This document shows positions 17,250 to 27,404 of a DNA stretch of 64,000 nt, one piece after another. The translations under genes were made by a program, and so were the position numbers. The stretch lies in NCBI GenBank assembly GCA_963706785.1, contig CAVPNJ010000004.1, forward strand, positions 62,001-126,000. The letters are read 5' to 3'. Numbering within the stretch: position 1 is the first letter of the stretch; each line of letters opens with the position of its first letter. This DNA comes from Pollutimonas sp963706785. GTDB taxonomy: Bacteria; Pseudomonadota; Gammaproteobacteria; Burkholderiales; Burkholderiaceae_B. A model generated the notes under the pieces. It did not search any database and was not told the origin of the DNA. It was given only the letters and a program-made list of their open reading frames with translations.

Positions 17250-18905
17250 ATGAGCCAACCGGCTGATTTGTTGGCCCGCTTTCCGGCAATTGCAAAAATA
17301 GGCAGCTGGCCCAAACCCATACTCATGGGGCTTGCCGCCGCGGCCGTTGCCCTGGTCGTCGTCTTATTGTTGTGGTCGCGTGGCCCCGAATACAAGGTGC
17401 TGTTCTCCAACCTTGAAGACCGGGATGGCGGAGCCATCGTTGCGGCGCTGTCGCAAATGAACGTGCCCTACCAGCTAGGCCCAAACGGCAACGCCATATT
17501 GGTTCCAGCTGACAAGGTGCATGAAGCGCGTCTGCAGTTGGCCCAGCAAGGCCTGCCACGCAGCGGCGAAGCAGGTTTCGAGCTTTTGGATCAAACCCGC
17601 TTTGGCGCCAGCCAGTTTACGGAACAGATCAATTACCAGCGCGCCCTCGAAGGCGAAATCGTCAGTTCGATTCAGGCGCTGCATGCCGTGCAAAGCGCTA
17701 GACTGCATTTGGCCATACCCCGCGACACCCTCTTCGTGCGCGATCGCCAGGCGCCTACCGCATCAGTTTTACTTACCCTGTACCCCGGCCGCAGCTTAAG
17801 TGAAGCCCAGGTCGCCGCCATTACGTGGTTAGTATCTTCTTCCGTGCCTAATCTTACGGCTGACAAAGTGTCGGTGGTCGACCAGAACGGACGTCTGCTG
17901 ACGGCACCTACCGGTGAAGCTGGCGCTGACGGCACGCGACGCAACCTGATCAACGATATTGAATCGCGCACGGTGCAGCGGATTCTGACCTTGCTGAACC
18001 CGCTGGTCGGGCCTGGCAACGTTCGTGCGCAAGTCAGCGCAAATGTCGATTTCTCGCAGCGCGAACAAACCTCTGAAGTTTATCGCCCTAATCAAAAGCC
18101 GGGCGAAGCCGCCATACGTAGCGAACAAACCAGCGCATCGCTTCAAAACAATGTGATACCGCCGGAAGGTGTGCCGGGTGCCTTGACGAATCAGCCGCCC
18201 GCAAACGCCACGGCGCCTATCATTACGCCACCTGCACCGGGCGCAAATGCCAATGCGGGTGCGGCCGGAAACGCAGCAACGCCCCTGGGCGGAAACACTA
18301 ATGTCGCGCAAGGTTCGGGCAGCTCGCGCAACGATGCGACCATCAATTACGAAGTCGACCGCACGATCAGCCACGTTAAGGATCCCTTAGGCAAGCTGCA
18401 GCGGCTATCCGTGGCAGTCGTTGTCAATTACCGTAATAACGACGGCAAGCCTGAAGCCATTCCTGCAGAAGAACTGGAAAAGCTGAATGAGCTGGTCAAG
18501 CAGGCCATGGGTTACTCTGCCGAGCGCGGCGATACGCTAAGCGTCGTCAATAGCATGTTCACCGACGAAAAACCGCCTTCGCCACCCATCTGGGAAAACC
18601 CGCTGTATCTGGACTATGCGCTGCAACTGGTCAAGTATCTGCTTATCGCCCTGGGGCTTTTCATGGTGTGGCGCAAGCTGATCCGGCCGGCCATGGACGC
18701 CGCTGCTGCCGCCAAGCTGGAAACTGAGGCCGAAGCCGCCGAGGTCGCAAAGAATCGCGAACTGATTGAAGCGGCCGAACGCCAGGCCGCTGAAATCAGC
18801 CGCTACGAAGACAATATGGCTACTGCCCGCAACATGGCTCAAAAAGACCCACGTGCCGTCGCGATGGTGCTGCGTTCATGGATGGAAAAAAATGGCAATC
18901 GCTAA
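17250..18905 (+). CDS. fliF: Flagellar MS-ring protein FliF
   Basis: A 551-residue inner-membrane ring protein. The first membrane helix is at about residues 25-47. The two ring-building motifs follow, with LARSGLPRSGEAGFELLD-like sequence (here LAQQGLPRSGEAGFELLDQTRFG), RALEGEIVSSIQALHAVQSARLHLAIP and the WLVSSSVPNLTADKVSVVDQNG segment. A Pro/Asn/Ala-rich loop lies at about 305-360, the second membrane helix at about 455-475, and a cytoplasmic FliG-binding tail ends the protein. It heads the fliFGHIJK operon. Its 3' end overlaps fliG by 14 bases. Confidence 0.95.
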   Translation: MSQPADLLARFPAIAKIGSWPKPILMGLAAAAVALVVVLLLWSRGPEYKVLFSNLEDRDGGAIVAALSQMNVPYQLGPNGNAILVPADKVHEARLQLAQQGLPRSGEAGFELLDQTRFGASQFTEQINYQRALEGEIVSSIQALHAVQSARLHLAIPRDTLFVRDRQAPTASVLLTLYPGRSLSEAQVAAITWLVSSSVPNLTADKVSVVDQNGRLLTAPTGEAGADGTRRNLINDIESRTVQRILTLLNPLVGPGNVRAQVSANVDFSQREQTSEVYRPNQKPGEAAIRSEQTSASLQNNVIPPEGVPGALTNQPPANATAPIITPPAPGANANAGAAGNAATPLGGNTNVAQGSGSSRNDATINYEVDRTISHVKDPLGKLQRLSVAVVVNYRNNDGKPEAIPAEELEKLNELVKQAMGYSAERGDTLSVVNSMFTDEKPPSPPIWENPLYLDYALQLVKYLLIALGLFMVWRKLIRPAMDAAAAAKLETEAEAAEVAKNRELIEAAERQAAEISRYEDNMATARNMAQKDPRAVAMVLRSWMEKNGNR

Positions 18906-19893
18906 TCCGAATTTGGACCGTTGCGCGATCCTGATGATGTCTTTGGGCGAAGATGCCGCGGCTGAAGTCTTCAAATACCTGAGCGCTCACGAGGTGCAAA
19001 CGATCGGCTCGGCGATGGCCAACCTTAAGCAGGTCACCCGTGCCGATGTTGACGGCGTGCTGGAAGAATTTCGTCAGGAAGCCGACCAATTCATGGCCGT
19101 AACGCTGGGGTCCGACGAGTACATTCGTTCAGTACTGAATAAGGCCCTGGGCAATGACCGCGCGGCTGGCCTGATCGAAGACATTCTGGACGGCGGCGAT
19201 AATGCCAATGGCATCGATGCACTGAACTGGCTTGATCCCGCCAGCGTGGCAGAACTAATTGCCGACGAGCACCCGCAGATCATCGCCACCATCCTGGTTC
19301 ACCTCGAACGTGACCGCTCTTCGGGGGTATTGGCGCTGTTGAATGAGCGCCTGCGCAACGATGTCATGTTGCGCATTGCGACCTTCGGTGGCGTTCAACC
19401 TGCGGCCTTGAGTGAACTGACCGACGTGCTTAACAACATGTTGTCCGGTCAAGGAGCCAAGCGCAGCAAGATGGGCGGTGTACGCACGGCAGCCGAAATA
19501 CTGAACTTCATGAATTCGGCCGAAGAAGAGGCCGTGGTGGCAAGCTTGCGTTCGTTGGATGCCGACTTGGCGCAGCGCATTGTGGACGAGATGTTCGTGT
19601 TCGAGAACCTGGCCGACATCGAAGACAACGCCATCCAGCTTATCCTGAAGGAAATCGACACCACGTCGCTGACGATCGCCCTGAAAGGCGCTCCCGAAGA
19701 ACTACGCGAAAAGTTTTTCAAGAACATGTCGAATCGTGCCGCCGAAATGCTGCGCGACGACCTGGAAGCGCAGGGGCCGGTGCGCATGTCGAAAGTCGAG
19801 GAAGAACAGAAGAACATCGTACAAGTCGCCCGCAAGCTGGCCGAAGCCGGCCAATTTACCTTAGGCGGTCTCGGAACCGACGAGTATGTCTAA
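18892..19893 (+). CDS. fliG: Flagellar motor switch protein FliG
   Basis: A 333-residue rotor protein that couples the MS ring to MotA torque. The N-terminal FliF-binding domain (RCAILMMSLGEDAAAEVFKYLS) is followed by a middle domain with the EHPQ motif (ADEHPQIIATILVHL) and a C-terminal torque domain with the charged helix ADLAQRIVDEMFVFENLADI. The start was set at ATG 18892 (MAIANPNLDR), within the fliF 3' end. The open frame upstream of it is only fliF out of frame. The stop overlaps fliH. Confidence 0.95.
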   Translation: MAIANPNLDRCAILMMSLGEDAAAEVFKYLSAHEVQTIGSAMANLKQVTRADVDGVLEEFRQEADQFMAVTLGSDEYIRSVLNKALGNDRAAGLIEDILDGGDNANGIDALNWLDPASVAELIADEHPQIIATILVHLERDRSSGVLALLNERLRNDVMLRIATFGGVQPAALSELTDVLNNMLSGQGAKRSKMGGVRTAAEILNFMNSAEEEAVVASLRSLDADLAQRIVDEMFVFENLADIEDNAIQLILKEIDTTSLTIALKGAPEELREKFFKNMSNRAAEMLRDDLEAQGPVRMSKVEEEQKNIVQVARKLAEAGQFTLGGLGTDEYV

Positions 19894-20626
19894 GCGGCAA
19901 ATTGCCAGCTATCAAGATGCCGAATCCTGGCAACGCTGGGAAATGGCGTCGTTCGATGCGCCGGCTACGCCATCCAAGCAAGCTGTGGCACAAAAGCCCG
20001 CGCCCGATACAGCAGAAATTTACGCAGAAATTAAACGACTGGGCGATGCAGCGCAACTGCGCGGCCATGCCGAAGGCTATGCCTCCGGCCATACGCAAGG
20101 GTTGGCCGCCGGCACCGAAGAAGGCAAGAAAGCAGGTCACGAACAGGGCTACGAAGCCGGCTTTGCGGCCGGCCATGCCGCCGGGCGTGAACGCAGCCAG
20201 CAAGAAGCCGAACAGTTGCAGTCGATTGCGCAAGCTTGCGCCGACTCACTTGGGTCGATAGAAGCCGAAATGGGTCAAGCGATGATTTCGCTGTCCATTC
20301 GAATTGCCGAACAGGTATTGCGCAGTACTTTGGATGCGCACCCCGAGAAAATACTGGACCTGGTGCGCGACATCATTCATCTGGATACCAGTAAAGACGC
20401 CATACTCAAGCTGCGCGTCAATCCTGCCGACCTGGATCTGGTCGATCAGTATCTGCAGCATGATATTGGCGTCAGCCATTGGCGTTTGCTGGCCGACGAA
20501 ACGGTGGAGCGCGGCGGCTGCCTGGCCGAGACGGTGTTGGGCAATATTGACGCCACCTTGCAAACACGCTGGCAACGGGTCACGTCGACACTGGGCCACA
20601 AGCAGGACCTACAAGAAAAGCCCTGA
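19886..20626 (+). CDS. fliH: Flagellar export apparatus protein FliH
   Basis: A 246-residue negative regulator and stator-like partner of the FliI ATPase. It contains the glycine-repeat helix typical of FliH (GHAEGYASGHTQGLAAGTEEG, continuing with G-x-x-x-G spacing) at about residues 58-100. A C-terminal domain with MISLSIRIAEQVLRSTLDAHPEKI and VERGGCLAETVLGNIDATLQTRW follows. It overlaps fliG by 8 bases and fliI by 1 base, so coupled translation is expected. Confidence 0.93.
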   Translation: MSKRQIASYQDAESWQRWEMASFDAPATPSKQAVAQKPAPDTAEIYAEIKRLGDAAQLRGHAEGYASGHTQGLAAGTEEGKKAGHEQGYEAGFAAGHAAGRERSQQEAEQLQSIAQACADSLGSIEAEMGQAMISLSIRIAEQVLRSTLDAHPEKILDLVRDIIHLDTSKDAILKLRVNPADLDLVDQYLQHDIGVSHWRLLADETVERGGCLAETVLGNIDATLQTRWQRVTSTLGHKQDLQEKP

Positions 20627-22116
20627 TGCCCAAGACCGCCGACCTTCTGGCCAGTCCCACCGCTCGCTGGCAAGTCCAGCTTGAAGTGGCTGGGCGCCGT
20701 GTTCTGGCAACCGAGTCATGGCATGTCAGTGGGCGGATTACGCGCGCAACAGGTCTGGTGCTTGAAGCGACCGGCTTGCGGCTTGCCGTGGGCGCCGCCT
20801 GCAAGATCGAAGTGTCACCCGGCCAAAATTATTGGGCCGACGCGGAAGTGGTCGGTTTTCATGACGACACGCTGTACCTGATGCCGCAAGGCGATATTTC
20901 AGGCCTGCCGCCAGGTGCGCGCGTGGTGCCCATCGAACCCGGCGTGCAAAGTAAGGTTCCACTGCCTATTCAAGCGCTGGAAGAGCTGGGGCCTCCTCCC
21001 ATACTGTCGCGCCATCTGCCTGTCGGGGATGCGCTGCTAGGCCGGGTTTTGGATGGTGCCGGTCGGCCGCTGGACGATCTGGGCCCCTTGACCAGTGTGC
21101 GATCCGCGCCCTTGGGTGCGCAAATCATCAATCCCCTTTCCCGCGCACCTATCGATACGGTGTTGGACGTAGGCGTGCGCGCAATTAACGGCCTGCTTAC
21201 CGTGGGCCGCGGTCAGCGCATGGGCCTGTTTGCGGGTTCCGGCGTCGGTAAGAGCGTGCTGCTGGGCATGATGGCCCGCTACACCCAGGCCGAAGTAGTC
21301 GTGGTGGGCCTGATCGGCGAACGAGGCCGCGAGGTCAAGGAATTTATCGAGCACAACCTGGGACCCGAGGGTTTGAAGCGCTCGGTGGTCGTCGCCGCGC
21401 CTGCCGATGTCTCGCCCTTATTGCGCTTGCAGGCCGCGGTGTATGCGACCAAACTGGCGGAACATTTCCGCGACCAGGGCCGCCATGTATTGTTGATCAT
21501 GGATTCGCTGACACGCTATGCCATGGCACAGCGCGAAATCGCTTTGGCCATAGGCGAGCCACCCGCAACCAAAGGCTATCCGCCTTCCGTCTTTGCGAAG
21601 CTGCCGGCATTGGTCGAGCGCGCCGGCAATGGCGCGCCGGTCGGCGACAAACCAGCTGGTTCGATTACCGCGTTTTATACCGTGCTGACGGAAGGCGACG
21701 ACCAGCAAGATCCTATTGCGGATTCGGCACGTGCCATTCTAGACGGCCACGTTGTTTTGTCACGCAGTTTGGCCGAATCAGGCCACTACCCTGCGATTGA
21801 TATCGAAGCCTCAATTTCGCGAGTGATGTCGGCGATTGTGCCTATCGAACAATTTACCTTGGTGCATAAGTTCAAGAAAATGTTGTCGCGTTATCAGCGT
21901 AACCATGACTTGATTGCGGTGGGCGCCTATACCCCCGGTAACGATCCGCAAATCGACGAAGCGATAGAAAAATATCCCTGGCTCGAGGCCTACCTGCAGC
22001 AGGGGATAGACGTTCGTGTCGACTATGCGTCGGCCACCGCGGAACTGAACACCCTGCTCGGTAAAGCGCCCGCCCGTTCGCAAGACTTTCCGCCGGGAGG
22101 CATGAACCATGGCTAG
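20626..22116 (+). CDS. fliI: Flagellum-specific ATPase FliI
   Basis: A 496-residue, F1-beta-like ATPase that energises early steps of flagellar type III export. Walker A is GSGVGKS at about residues 203-209. Walker B is HVLLIMDSLTRYA near 285. The conserved ERGREVKEFIE and KGYPPSVFAKLPALVERAG segments are present. Cytoplasmic, acting with FliH and FliJ. It starts on the last base of fliH and overlaps fliJ by 8 bases. Confidence 0.96.
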   Translation: MPKTADLLASPTARWQVQLEVAGRRVLATESWHVSGRITRATGLVLEATGLRLAVGAACKIEVSPGQNYWADAEVVGFHDDTLYLMPQGDISGLPPGARVVPIEPGVQSKVPLPIQALEELGPPPILSRHLPVGDALLGRVLDGAGRPLDDLGPLTSVRSAPLGAQIINPLSRAPIDTVLDVGVRAINGLLTVGRGQRMGLFAGSGVGKSVLLGMMARYTQAEVVVVGLIGERGREVKEFIEHNLGPEGLKRSVVVAAPADVSPLLRLQAAVYATKLAEHFRDQGRHVLLIMDSLTRYAMAQREIALAIGEPPATKGYPPSVFAKLPALVERAGNGAPVGDKPAGSITAFYTVLTEGDDQQDPIADSARAILDGHVVLSRSLAESGHYPAIDIEASISRVMSAIVPIEQFTLVHKFKKMLSRYQRNHDLIAVGAYTPGNDPQIDEAIEKYPWLEAYLQQGIDVRVDYASATAELNTLLGKAPARSQDFPPGGMNHG

Positions 22117-22558
22117 CGCATCATCATTGAACACCTTGATTCAACTGACCAAAGATGGCGCCGACCAGATAGGCAAGCAGCTTCAACAGTTAAGCGCCGA
22201 GCGCAAAAACGCGGAAAGCCAGCTTTCCATGCTGAACGTGTACCGCCTGGATTATGCAGAACGGCTGCAGAAAGCGACCGAGAACGGACTGTCAGCATCG
22301 AACTACCAGAACTTTAGGCAGTTTATCGCCACTTTGGATGAGGCGATTTCGCAGCAAAATAAGATAGTTGCACAAATGGATGCCCAGATTGAAGACGGGC
22401 GCCGGCAGTGGTATGCCGAAAAGCGGCGTTTAAGCTCGTTTGAAGCGTTGCAGACACGTCAGGTACGCCAGCAAATTTTGCGCGATAACCGTAACGAACA
22501 ACGCGCCAGCGATGAAATCTCGGCCAATATGTACCGACGGGTCCATTACTCACACTGA
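22109..22558 (+). CDS. fliJ: Flagellar export protein FliJ
   Basis: A 149-residue, almost wholly coiled-coil protein, gamma-subunit-like, that links the FliI hexamer to FlhA. The pattern ADQIGKQLQQLSAERKNAESQ with following YRLDYAERLQKATENGLSASNYQNFRQFIATLDEAI matches FliJ. Overlaps fliI. Length matches the family (about 147). Confidence 0.92.
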   Translation: MASASSLNTLIQLTKDGADQIGKQLQQLSAERKNAESQLSMLNVYRLDYAERLQKATENGLSASNYQNFRQFIATLDEAISQQNKIVAQMDAQIEDGRRQWYAEKRRLSSFEALQTRQVRQQILRDNRNEQRASDEISANMYRRVHYSH

Positions 22559-22570
22559 TCAAAGTAAGCC

Positions 22571-23986
22571 ATGAACACACCTGTGATATCCGCTGCCTTG
22601 CCGGCTGCGCCCCAACAAACGGGTCGCAGCACCACAGGCGCCAGTGCCGAGCCCGAAAGCCCTAACGCGAGCTTTTCCACTATATTGACCGGTCAGCAGG
22701 CGTCCAAGCCTGCACCAGGCGCTGTAGCACATGGCAGCAAAGGCAAAGACGACGGAAACGATGCCGCAGCGCAGGATCCTAACGCCGGCGAGCTTCCCGA
22801 CGAGGCCCTGGCGGAACTGGCCACCGAGCAGGGATTAAGCCTGCCCCAGATTGCACTGAATATCGCCACCGAAGCGGCGCTGACGGTCGCTGCCCAATCG
22901 CCTCGTGCGACTACAAGCCGAGGCCTGATAGCGGGCACAAATGGTAGCGCCGCCGACGATACTCAAGGTCTAACAGCTCGCGCCGTGTCACTCGCGTCTA
23001 TCGACGGAGCAGAAATCGACTCAACCCTGTCGGACCGCATTCCCGACCTTGGCGCCGACGTTGAAGCCGCGGTGAAACAGGCAAAATTCGCGTCCGCCGC
23101 CGTAGCTCAAACCGCCTCGCGACCCACAACACTCTCGACACAGGTTTCCGGAAACACAGCTGAAGCGGTGTCGCTCCCGGCTGGCTTTGTCCCCGCACAG
23201 AATACTGCGACGCTCGCGCAGGCCAGCCTTAGCGGTGGCAAGTCGGGCCTTGGCGCCGCCAGACAAACACAACTTGCGGGGCAAGCTCAAGCGCGCGTTG
23301 CCAATGCCAGTTCGGCGAAGACTTCCCCGGCCGCGAATCAAGCGCCTTCCATCGATTTCGCCGCCGCCATGGCTAATCTTGCCAGCAGCAAGGCCGCCAC
23401 TGCCGATGTTGCGCCACAAATTGATCTTAATGCCGCTATGGCCGGCTCTATTACGGCTGCCAGCGGCACTGCAACAGGTTCGACCCTGCTTTCAGGAAAT
23501 ATGGGCTCGGTATTAAACAACGCCGTACCCGCTATGCCAGGCATTGCCACGCCCTTGCAGAACCCACAGTGGGCATCGGATTTTGGGCGGCAGTTTGTAT
23601 CCCTGACTCAGGGCGGCCACAATATGCCGCACACGGCGGAACTGCGTCTTGATCCGCCAGAATTGGGCCCCTTGCGCATATCGATCAACATCAGCGACAA
23701 CGTCGCACATGCCATTTTTGTATCCCCGCATGCAGCGGTACGCCAGACAGTTGAAAACGCGTTGCCACAATTGCAACAGTTGTTGGCCCAGTCCGGAATA
23801 TCGCTGGGCCAGACCAGCGTGAACGATCAGCCACAGTCAGATCAAGCTTATAACGAGTCATCCGGCGGCAGCCGAAAAACTGCCGCTACCGGCATGGGTT
23901 CGGCCTCTGGCGACGTCGCCGAAGCGACGTTACGGGTGTCAAGCCGCAGCCCCGCCCCGAACGCACTGGTCGACACCTTCGCCTGA
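22571..23986 (+). CDS. fliK: Flagellar hook-length control protein FliK
   Basis: A 471-residue secreted ruler protein. The N-terminal 330 residues are low-complexity Ala/Ser/Thr-rich, as usual. The C-terminal Flg_hook domain reads HTAELRLDPPELGPLRISI, then IFVSPHAAVRQTVENALPQLQQLLAQSGISLGQTSV, which contacts FlhB to switch export from hook to filament substrates. This is the copy in the canonical place after fliJ. A diverged second copy lies at 14.2 kb. The stop is followed by a 140-base gap before fliL. Confidence 0.92.
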   Translation: MNTPVISAALPAAPQQTGRSTTGASAEPESPNASFSTILTGQQASKPAPGAVAHGSKGKDDGNDAAAQDPNAGELPDEALAELATEQGLSLPQIALNIATEAALTVAAQSPRATTSRGLIAGTNGSAADDTQGLTARAVSLASIDGAEIDSTLSDRIPDLGADVEAAVKQAKFASAAVAQTASRPTTLSTQVSGNTAEAVSLPAGFVPAQNTATLAQASLSGGKSGLGAARQTQLAGQAQARVANASSAKTSPAANQAPSIDFAAAMANLASSKAATADVAPQIDLNAAMAGSITAASGTATGSTLLSGNMGSVLNNAVPAMPGIATPLQNPQWASDFGRQFVSLTQGGHNMPHTAELRLDPPELGPLRISINISDNVAHAIFVSPHAAVRQTVENALPQLQQLLAQSGISLGQTSVNDQPQSDQAYNESSGGSRKTAATGMGSASGDVAEATLRVSSRSPAPNALVDTFA

Positions 23987-24127
23987 TCACGATACGCCCT
24001 ATTTGCCTAAATCACAGAGCTATCAAGGATTCAGTGCCTTATTCAACATCATCATGTGCGAACCGCTGGGGCACAATGGGATACTTTGAACGATAGTGCG
24101 TAGCAATACGTCCGCGCCCAGCATACG

Positions 24128-24661
24128 ATGGCAACTTCTCCGAACCGATCCGCTAGCCGACCGGCCATGGCTAAAACCAAACCCAGCACAATGCTTAAAT
24201 TATTGAAGACCCTAATCGGAGTATCAGTCATTGTTGCTGCCAGCATCGGGGCCACCCTGCTGTATTACGATAAAGCAGGACTAGGATTAGCTAGCGCGGA
24301 GACGCCAGCCGATGCCCCCGCAGAACGCAAGGCCGTGCCGCTTCCTGCGCCTATCTTCATTCCGCTGGACCCGTTCACGGTTACGGTGCGCAACGAAAAT
24401 TCCCAACGCATCTTGTATGTGGCGATCACGCTGCGTACGGCTGATGACCCATCGCGCCGAATGATCGTTGAATTTATGCCCGAAGTACGCGACCGCGCTC
24501 TTAGAAAGCTAGCCGAGCAAAGGCCCGATCACGTCCAGACTCCCGAAGGCCGCCAGGCACTGGTCGCAAGCTTGAGCAAAACGCTGCAAGAACCTTACCT
24601 GCCTCACGGCAGAGGCCCCGACATCACTAGTGTTTTGTTTACTGCGTTCGTGGTTCAATAA
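24128..24661 (+). CDS. fliL: Flagellar basal body-associated protein FliL
   Basis: A 177-residue single-pass inner-membrane protein near the stator. The membrane helix is at about residues 22-46. The periplasmic domain contains PIFIPLDPFTVTVRN and RILYVAITLRTADD, and the C-terminal part has LSKTLQEPYLPHGRGPDITSVLFTAFVVQ, all FliL-like. The start codon is uncertain: ATG 24128 is used, and ATG 24167 is an alternative. It heads the fliLMNOPQR operon. Its stop abuts the fliM ATG. Confidence 0.92.
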   Translation: MATSPNRSASRPAMAKTKPSTMLKLLKTLIGVSVIVAASIGATLLYYDKAGLGLASAETPADAPAERKAVPLPAPIFIPLDPFTVTVRNENSQRILYVAITLRTADDPSRRMIVEFMPEVRDRALRKLAEQRPDHVQTPEGRQALVASLSKTLQEPYLPHGRGPDITSVLFTAFVVQ

Positions 24662-25673
24662 ATGTCATATCAAAGCGTTCTCTCGCAAGACGAAGTCGAT
24701 GCTTTACTGGCCGGCGTTACCGGCGAGAGCAATGAAAAGACGCCGCAAGGTCGAAGACCAAAGCGGTGTACGTCCTTACGACTTAAGTTCGCCTGACCGC
24801 GTGGTTCGCCACCGCATGCAAACGCTCGAACTGATCAACGAGCGCTTTGCCAGACGGCTGCGTTCCGTGCTGCTAAGTTTCATGCGCCGTAACGCCGACA
24901 TTACCGTTGGCACAATCCGCATACAGAAATACTCGGAATTCGAACGTAATCTGCCGGTTCCGAGCAACCTCAACATGGTCAGCATGAAGCCCTTGCGCGG
25001 GGCCTCCTTGTTTACTTTCGACCCGAACCTGGTGTTCCTGGTCATCGACAGCCTGTTTGGCGGCCATGGCCGCTACAACACCCGTGTTGAAGGGCGCGAT
25101 TTCACGACAACCGAACAACGCATTATCCGGCGCCTGCTGAATCTGACCCTGGAAAGCTACGGCAGCGCCTGGGAACAGGTTTATCCAATCGAGTTCGAAT
25201 ATATTCGATCCGAAATGCATACCAAGTTCGCCAGCATCAGCAGCGGCAACGAAATCGTCGTGGTGTCGTCTTTCAATATTGAATTGGGTTCGTCGGGCGG
25301 CAACCTGAACATCTGTTTGCCTTACTCGATGATCGAGCCGGTGCGCGACCTGTTGACCCGGCCCCTGCAAGAAGCGGCCGCCGGGGAAATCGACCAGCGC
25401 TGGATGCAACAGCTTTCGCGCCAGGTGCGTAGTGCCGACGTGGACCTGGTCGCCGACTTTGCGCAGATTCAGACCAGCGTCTCCGGACTCATGAAGCTGC
25501 AGGTCAATGACATTTTGCCACTAGAAATTTCGCCATCGGTCACTGCCCATGTGGGCGGCGTACCGGTGCTGGAATGCAACTACGGCACATTTAACGGCCG
25601 CTACGCCTTGCGCGTAAAGAAGATACTGGCGAATTCCGAAACCGAACTTACACAAGCAAGACAACATGACTGA
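24662..25673 (+). CDS. fliM: Flagellar motor switch protein FliM (one frameshift)
   Basis: A C-ring protein that binds phosphorylated CheY. The first codons from ATG 24662 give MSYQSVLSQDEVDALLAGVTGES, the classic CheY-P-binding N-terminus. The frame then breaks at about 24740 in AAAAGACGCC, where one extra base is present. The remaining 310 residues follow in the next frame (RRKVEDQSGVRPYDLSS..., with the SPOA domain at the end). The repaired protein has 336 residues, the normal size. It overlaps fliN by 8 bases. Confidence 0.9.
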
Positions 25674-26222
25674 TCCCAACAAAGATCTCGCCAAAGATAG
25701 CGAAGCATCCGACGGCACCGATATTGACTGGGCGGCCGCGATGGCCGAACAGACGGCTCATACCAGCAGCCAGACCACCCAGGCCGACGGCCTGGCGCAG
25801 GAAGTCGACGATTGGGCCAGCGCCCTGGCCGAACAAACGGCCGCGACACCAAGCTTCGCACCGGCTGCACCGGCCGCGGCAGCGCCCGCCGCAGCCCCGC
25901 CAGCCCCGCCAGCCATGTGTTTCAACCCCTGACCAGTTCCGGTATCGAAGGCAATAGCGATATCGACATGATCATGGACATTCCTGTTCAGCTAACGGTT
26001 GAATTGGGGCGCACGCGCCTGACCATCAAGAATATCCTGCAGCTGGGCCAGGGCTCGGTCGTGGAACTGGATGGCTTGGCGGGCGAACCCATGGACATTT
26101 TCGTTAACGGCTATCTGATTGCCCAGGGCGAAGTCGTGGTGGTCGACGAGAAGTACGGAATCCGCGTAACGGACATCGTCACGCCTTCGGACCGTATCAG
26201 CCGCCTGAACAGCCGCCGGTAA
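25666..26222 (+). CDS. fliN: Flagellar motor switch protein FliN (one frameshift)
   Basis: The lower C-ring protein, about 185 residues when repaired. The first frame gives MTDPNKDLAKDSE, a region with the twice-repeated pattern IDWAAAMAEQTA / DDWASALAEQTA, and an Ala/Pro stretch. The C-terminal SPOA domain lies in another frame: MDIPVQLTVELGRTRLTIKNIL, then GSVVELDGLAGEPMDIFVNG, ending near 26222. The break, probably one missing base, is somewhere in the GC-rich Ala/Pro stretch at 25880-25920. It overlaps fliM. Confidence 0.9.
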
Positions 26223-26244
26223 GCGCCAGCCGTTATCAGTCACC

Positions 26245-26578
26245 ATGAATGAAGCCGACGTACTGCGACTGGTTGTCAGCCTGACATTTATTGTCATGCT
26301 GATTCTGGCCGCCGCGTGGCTGACGCGCCGTGCCGGCTGGCTGCGGCCGGGCGGCAATCAGTTCATCAAGGTGCTGGGCACACAGAGCTTGGGCTCGCAA
26401 GGCTTATATTACCCTGGTCGAAGTTGAGGACGCCCGCTTGCTGCTGGGCGTAACCGCCGGCCAGATCTCCTTGTTGCACACGCTACCCCCATCAAGTTCT
26501 GCTACCCCTTCCCTGCCCGCCGCCATACCCGTTAGCGGTTTCGCCGCAGCGCTGAGCAAATTCACCAAAGGCCGTTAA
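26245..26578 (+). CDS. fliO: Flagellar biosynthetic protein FliO (one frameshift)
   Basis: A small membrane protein that helps assemble FliP. One N-terminal membrane helix is at about residues 8-28, then FIKVLGTQSLGSQ. An extra A at 26399/26400 breaks the frame. The conserved continuation YITLVEVEDARLLLGVTAGQISLLHTL follows in the next frame. The repaired length is 110 residues, close to other FliO proteins. Confidence 0.87.
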
Positions 26579-27394
26579 GTGCGCCGTTCCGTTTCTGTCA
26601 CCATGAACTGCCTTCTTACCAAGACCGGCCGCGTACTGAATGCCCCCGCAAGGCAAGTGTGGATATTGCTGGCTATTGGCCTGCTGGCGATGTGCTTGCC
26701 ATCGTTCAGCTTCAGCCAGACCCTTCCGGCGATTACGTCCACCACAGGCCCCAACGGCAGCCAGACTTGGTCATTAAGCATACAGACACTCGTCATGCTG
26801 ACCATGATGTCGTTTCTGCCGGCGATGCTGCTGATGATGACGGGCTTTACGCGCATCATCATCGTGCTTGGTCTACTGCGAAACGCCATGGGCACGGGCG
26901 CCTCGCCACCCAATTCTGTCTTGATCGGCTTGACCATGTTCCTGACCTTTTTTGCCATGTCACCGGTCTTCGATCAAATCTACGATACTGCCTATAAGCC
27001 GCTTAGCGCCGGAACGATCTCGTTTGAAGAAGCGCTGGACCGGGGTGTGAAGCCCTTGCATACTTTCATGCTGCACCAGACGCGCGAAGCCGACCTATCT
27101 TTGTTTGCGAACATGGCCAATGTGCCGGCGATCGAGACTCCGGAACAGGTGCCTTTACGGGTGCTGGTCCCGGCATTCGTTACGAGCGAACTGAAAACGG
27201 CATTCCAGATCGGCTTCACGATCTTTATTCCGTTTCTGATCATCGACCTGGTAATCGCCAGTGTACTGATGGCCTTGGGCATGATGATGGTGCCGCCGGT
27301 GACCATATCGTTGCCGTTCAAGCTTATGTTGTTCGTGCTGGCAGACGGCTGGCATCTGCTGCTGGGATCCCTGGCGCGAAGTTTCTATCAGTAG
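26579..27394 (+). CDS. fliP: Flagellar export gate protein FliP
   Basis: A 271-residue core subunit of the export gate. It has a cleavable-type signal (residues about 25-47, ending SFS-FSQ), then the family signatures MTGFTRIIIVLGLLRNAMGTG-like and PAFVTSELKTAFQIGFTIFIPFLIIDLVIASVLMALGMMMVPP. The frame opens with GTG directly after the fliO stop, with AAAGG upstream. ATG 26603 is an alternative start. Confidence 0.95.
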   Translation: MRRSVSVTMNCLLTKTGRVLNAPARQVWILLAIGLLAMCLPSFSFSQTLPAITSTTGPNGSQTWSLSIQTLVMLTMMSFLPAMLLMMTGFTRIIIVLGLLRNAMGTGASPPNSVLIGLTMFLTFFAMSPVFDQIYDTAYKPLSAGTISFEEALDRGVKPLHTFMLHQTREADLSLFANMANVPAIETPEQVPLRVLVPAFVTSELKTAFQIGFTIFIPFLIIDLVIASVLMALGMMMVPPVTISLPFKLMLFVLADGWHLLLGSLARSFYQ

Positions 27395-27404
27395 GGGTGC
27401 GACC

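Noticed and set aside
24630..24740. Start of the fliM frame at 24630 as an alternative N-terminus
   Set aside because: The upstream residues are fliL out of frame. The true N-terminus (MSYQSVLSQDEVDALLAG) lies in another frame from 24662.
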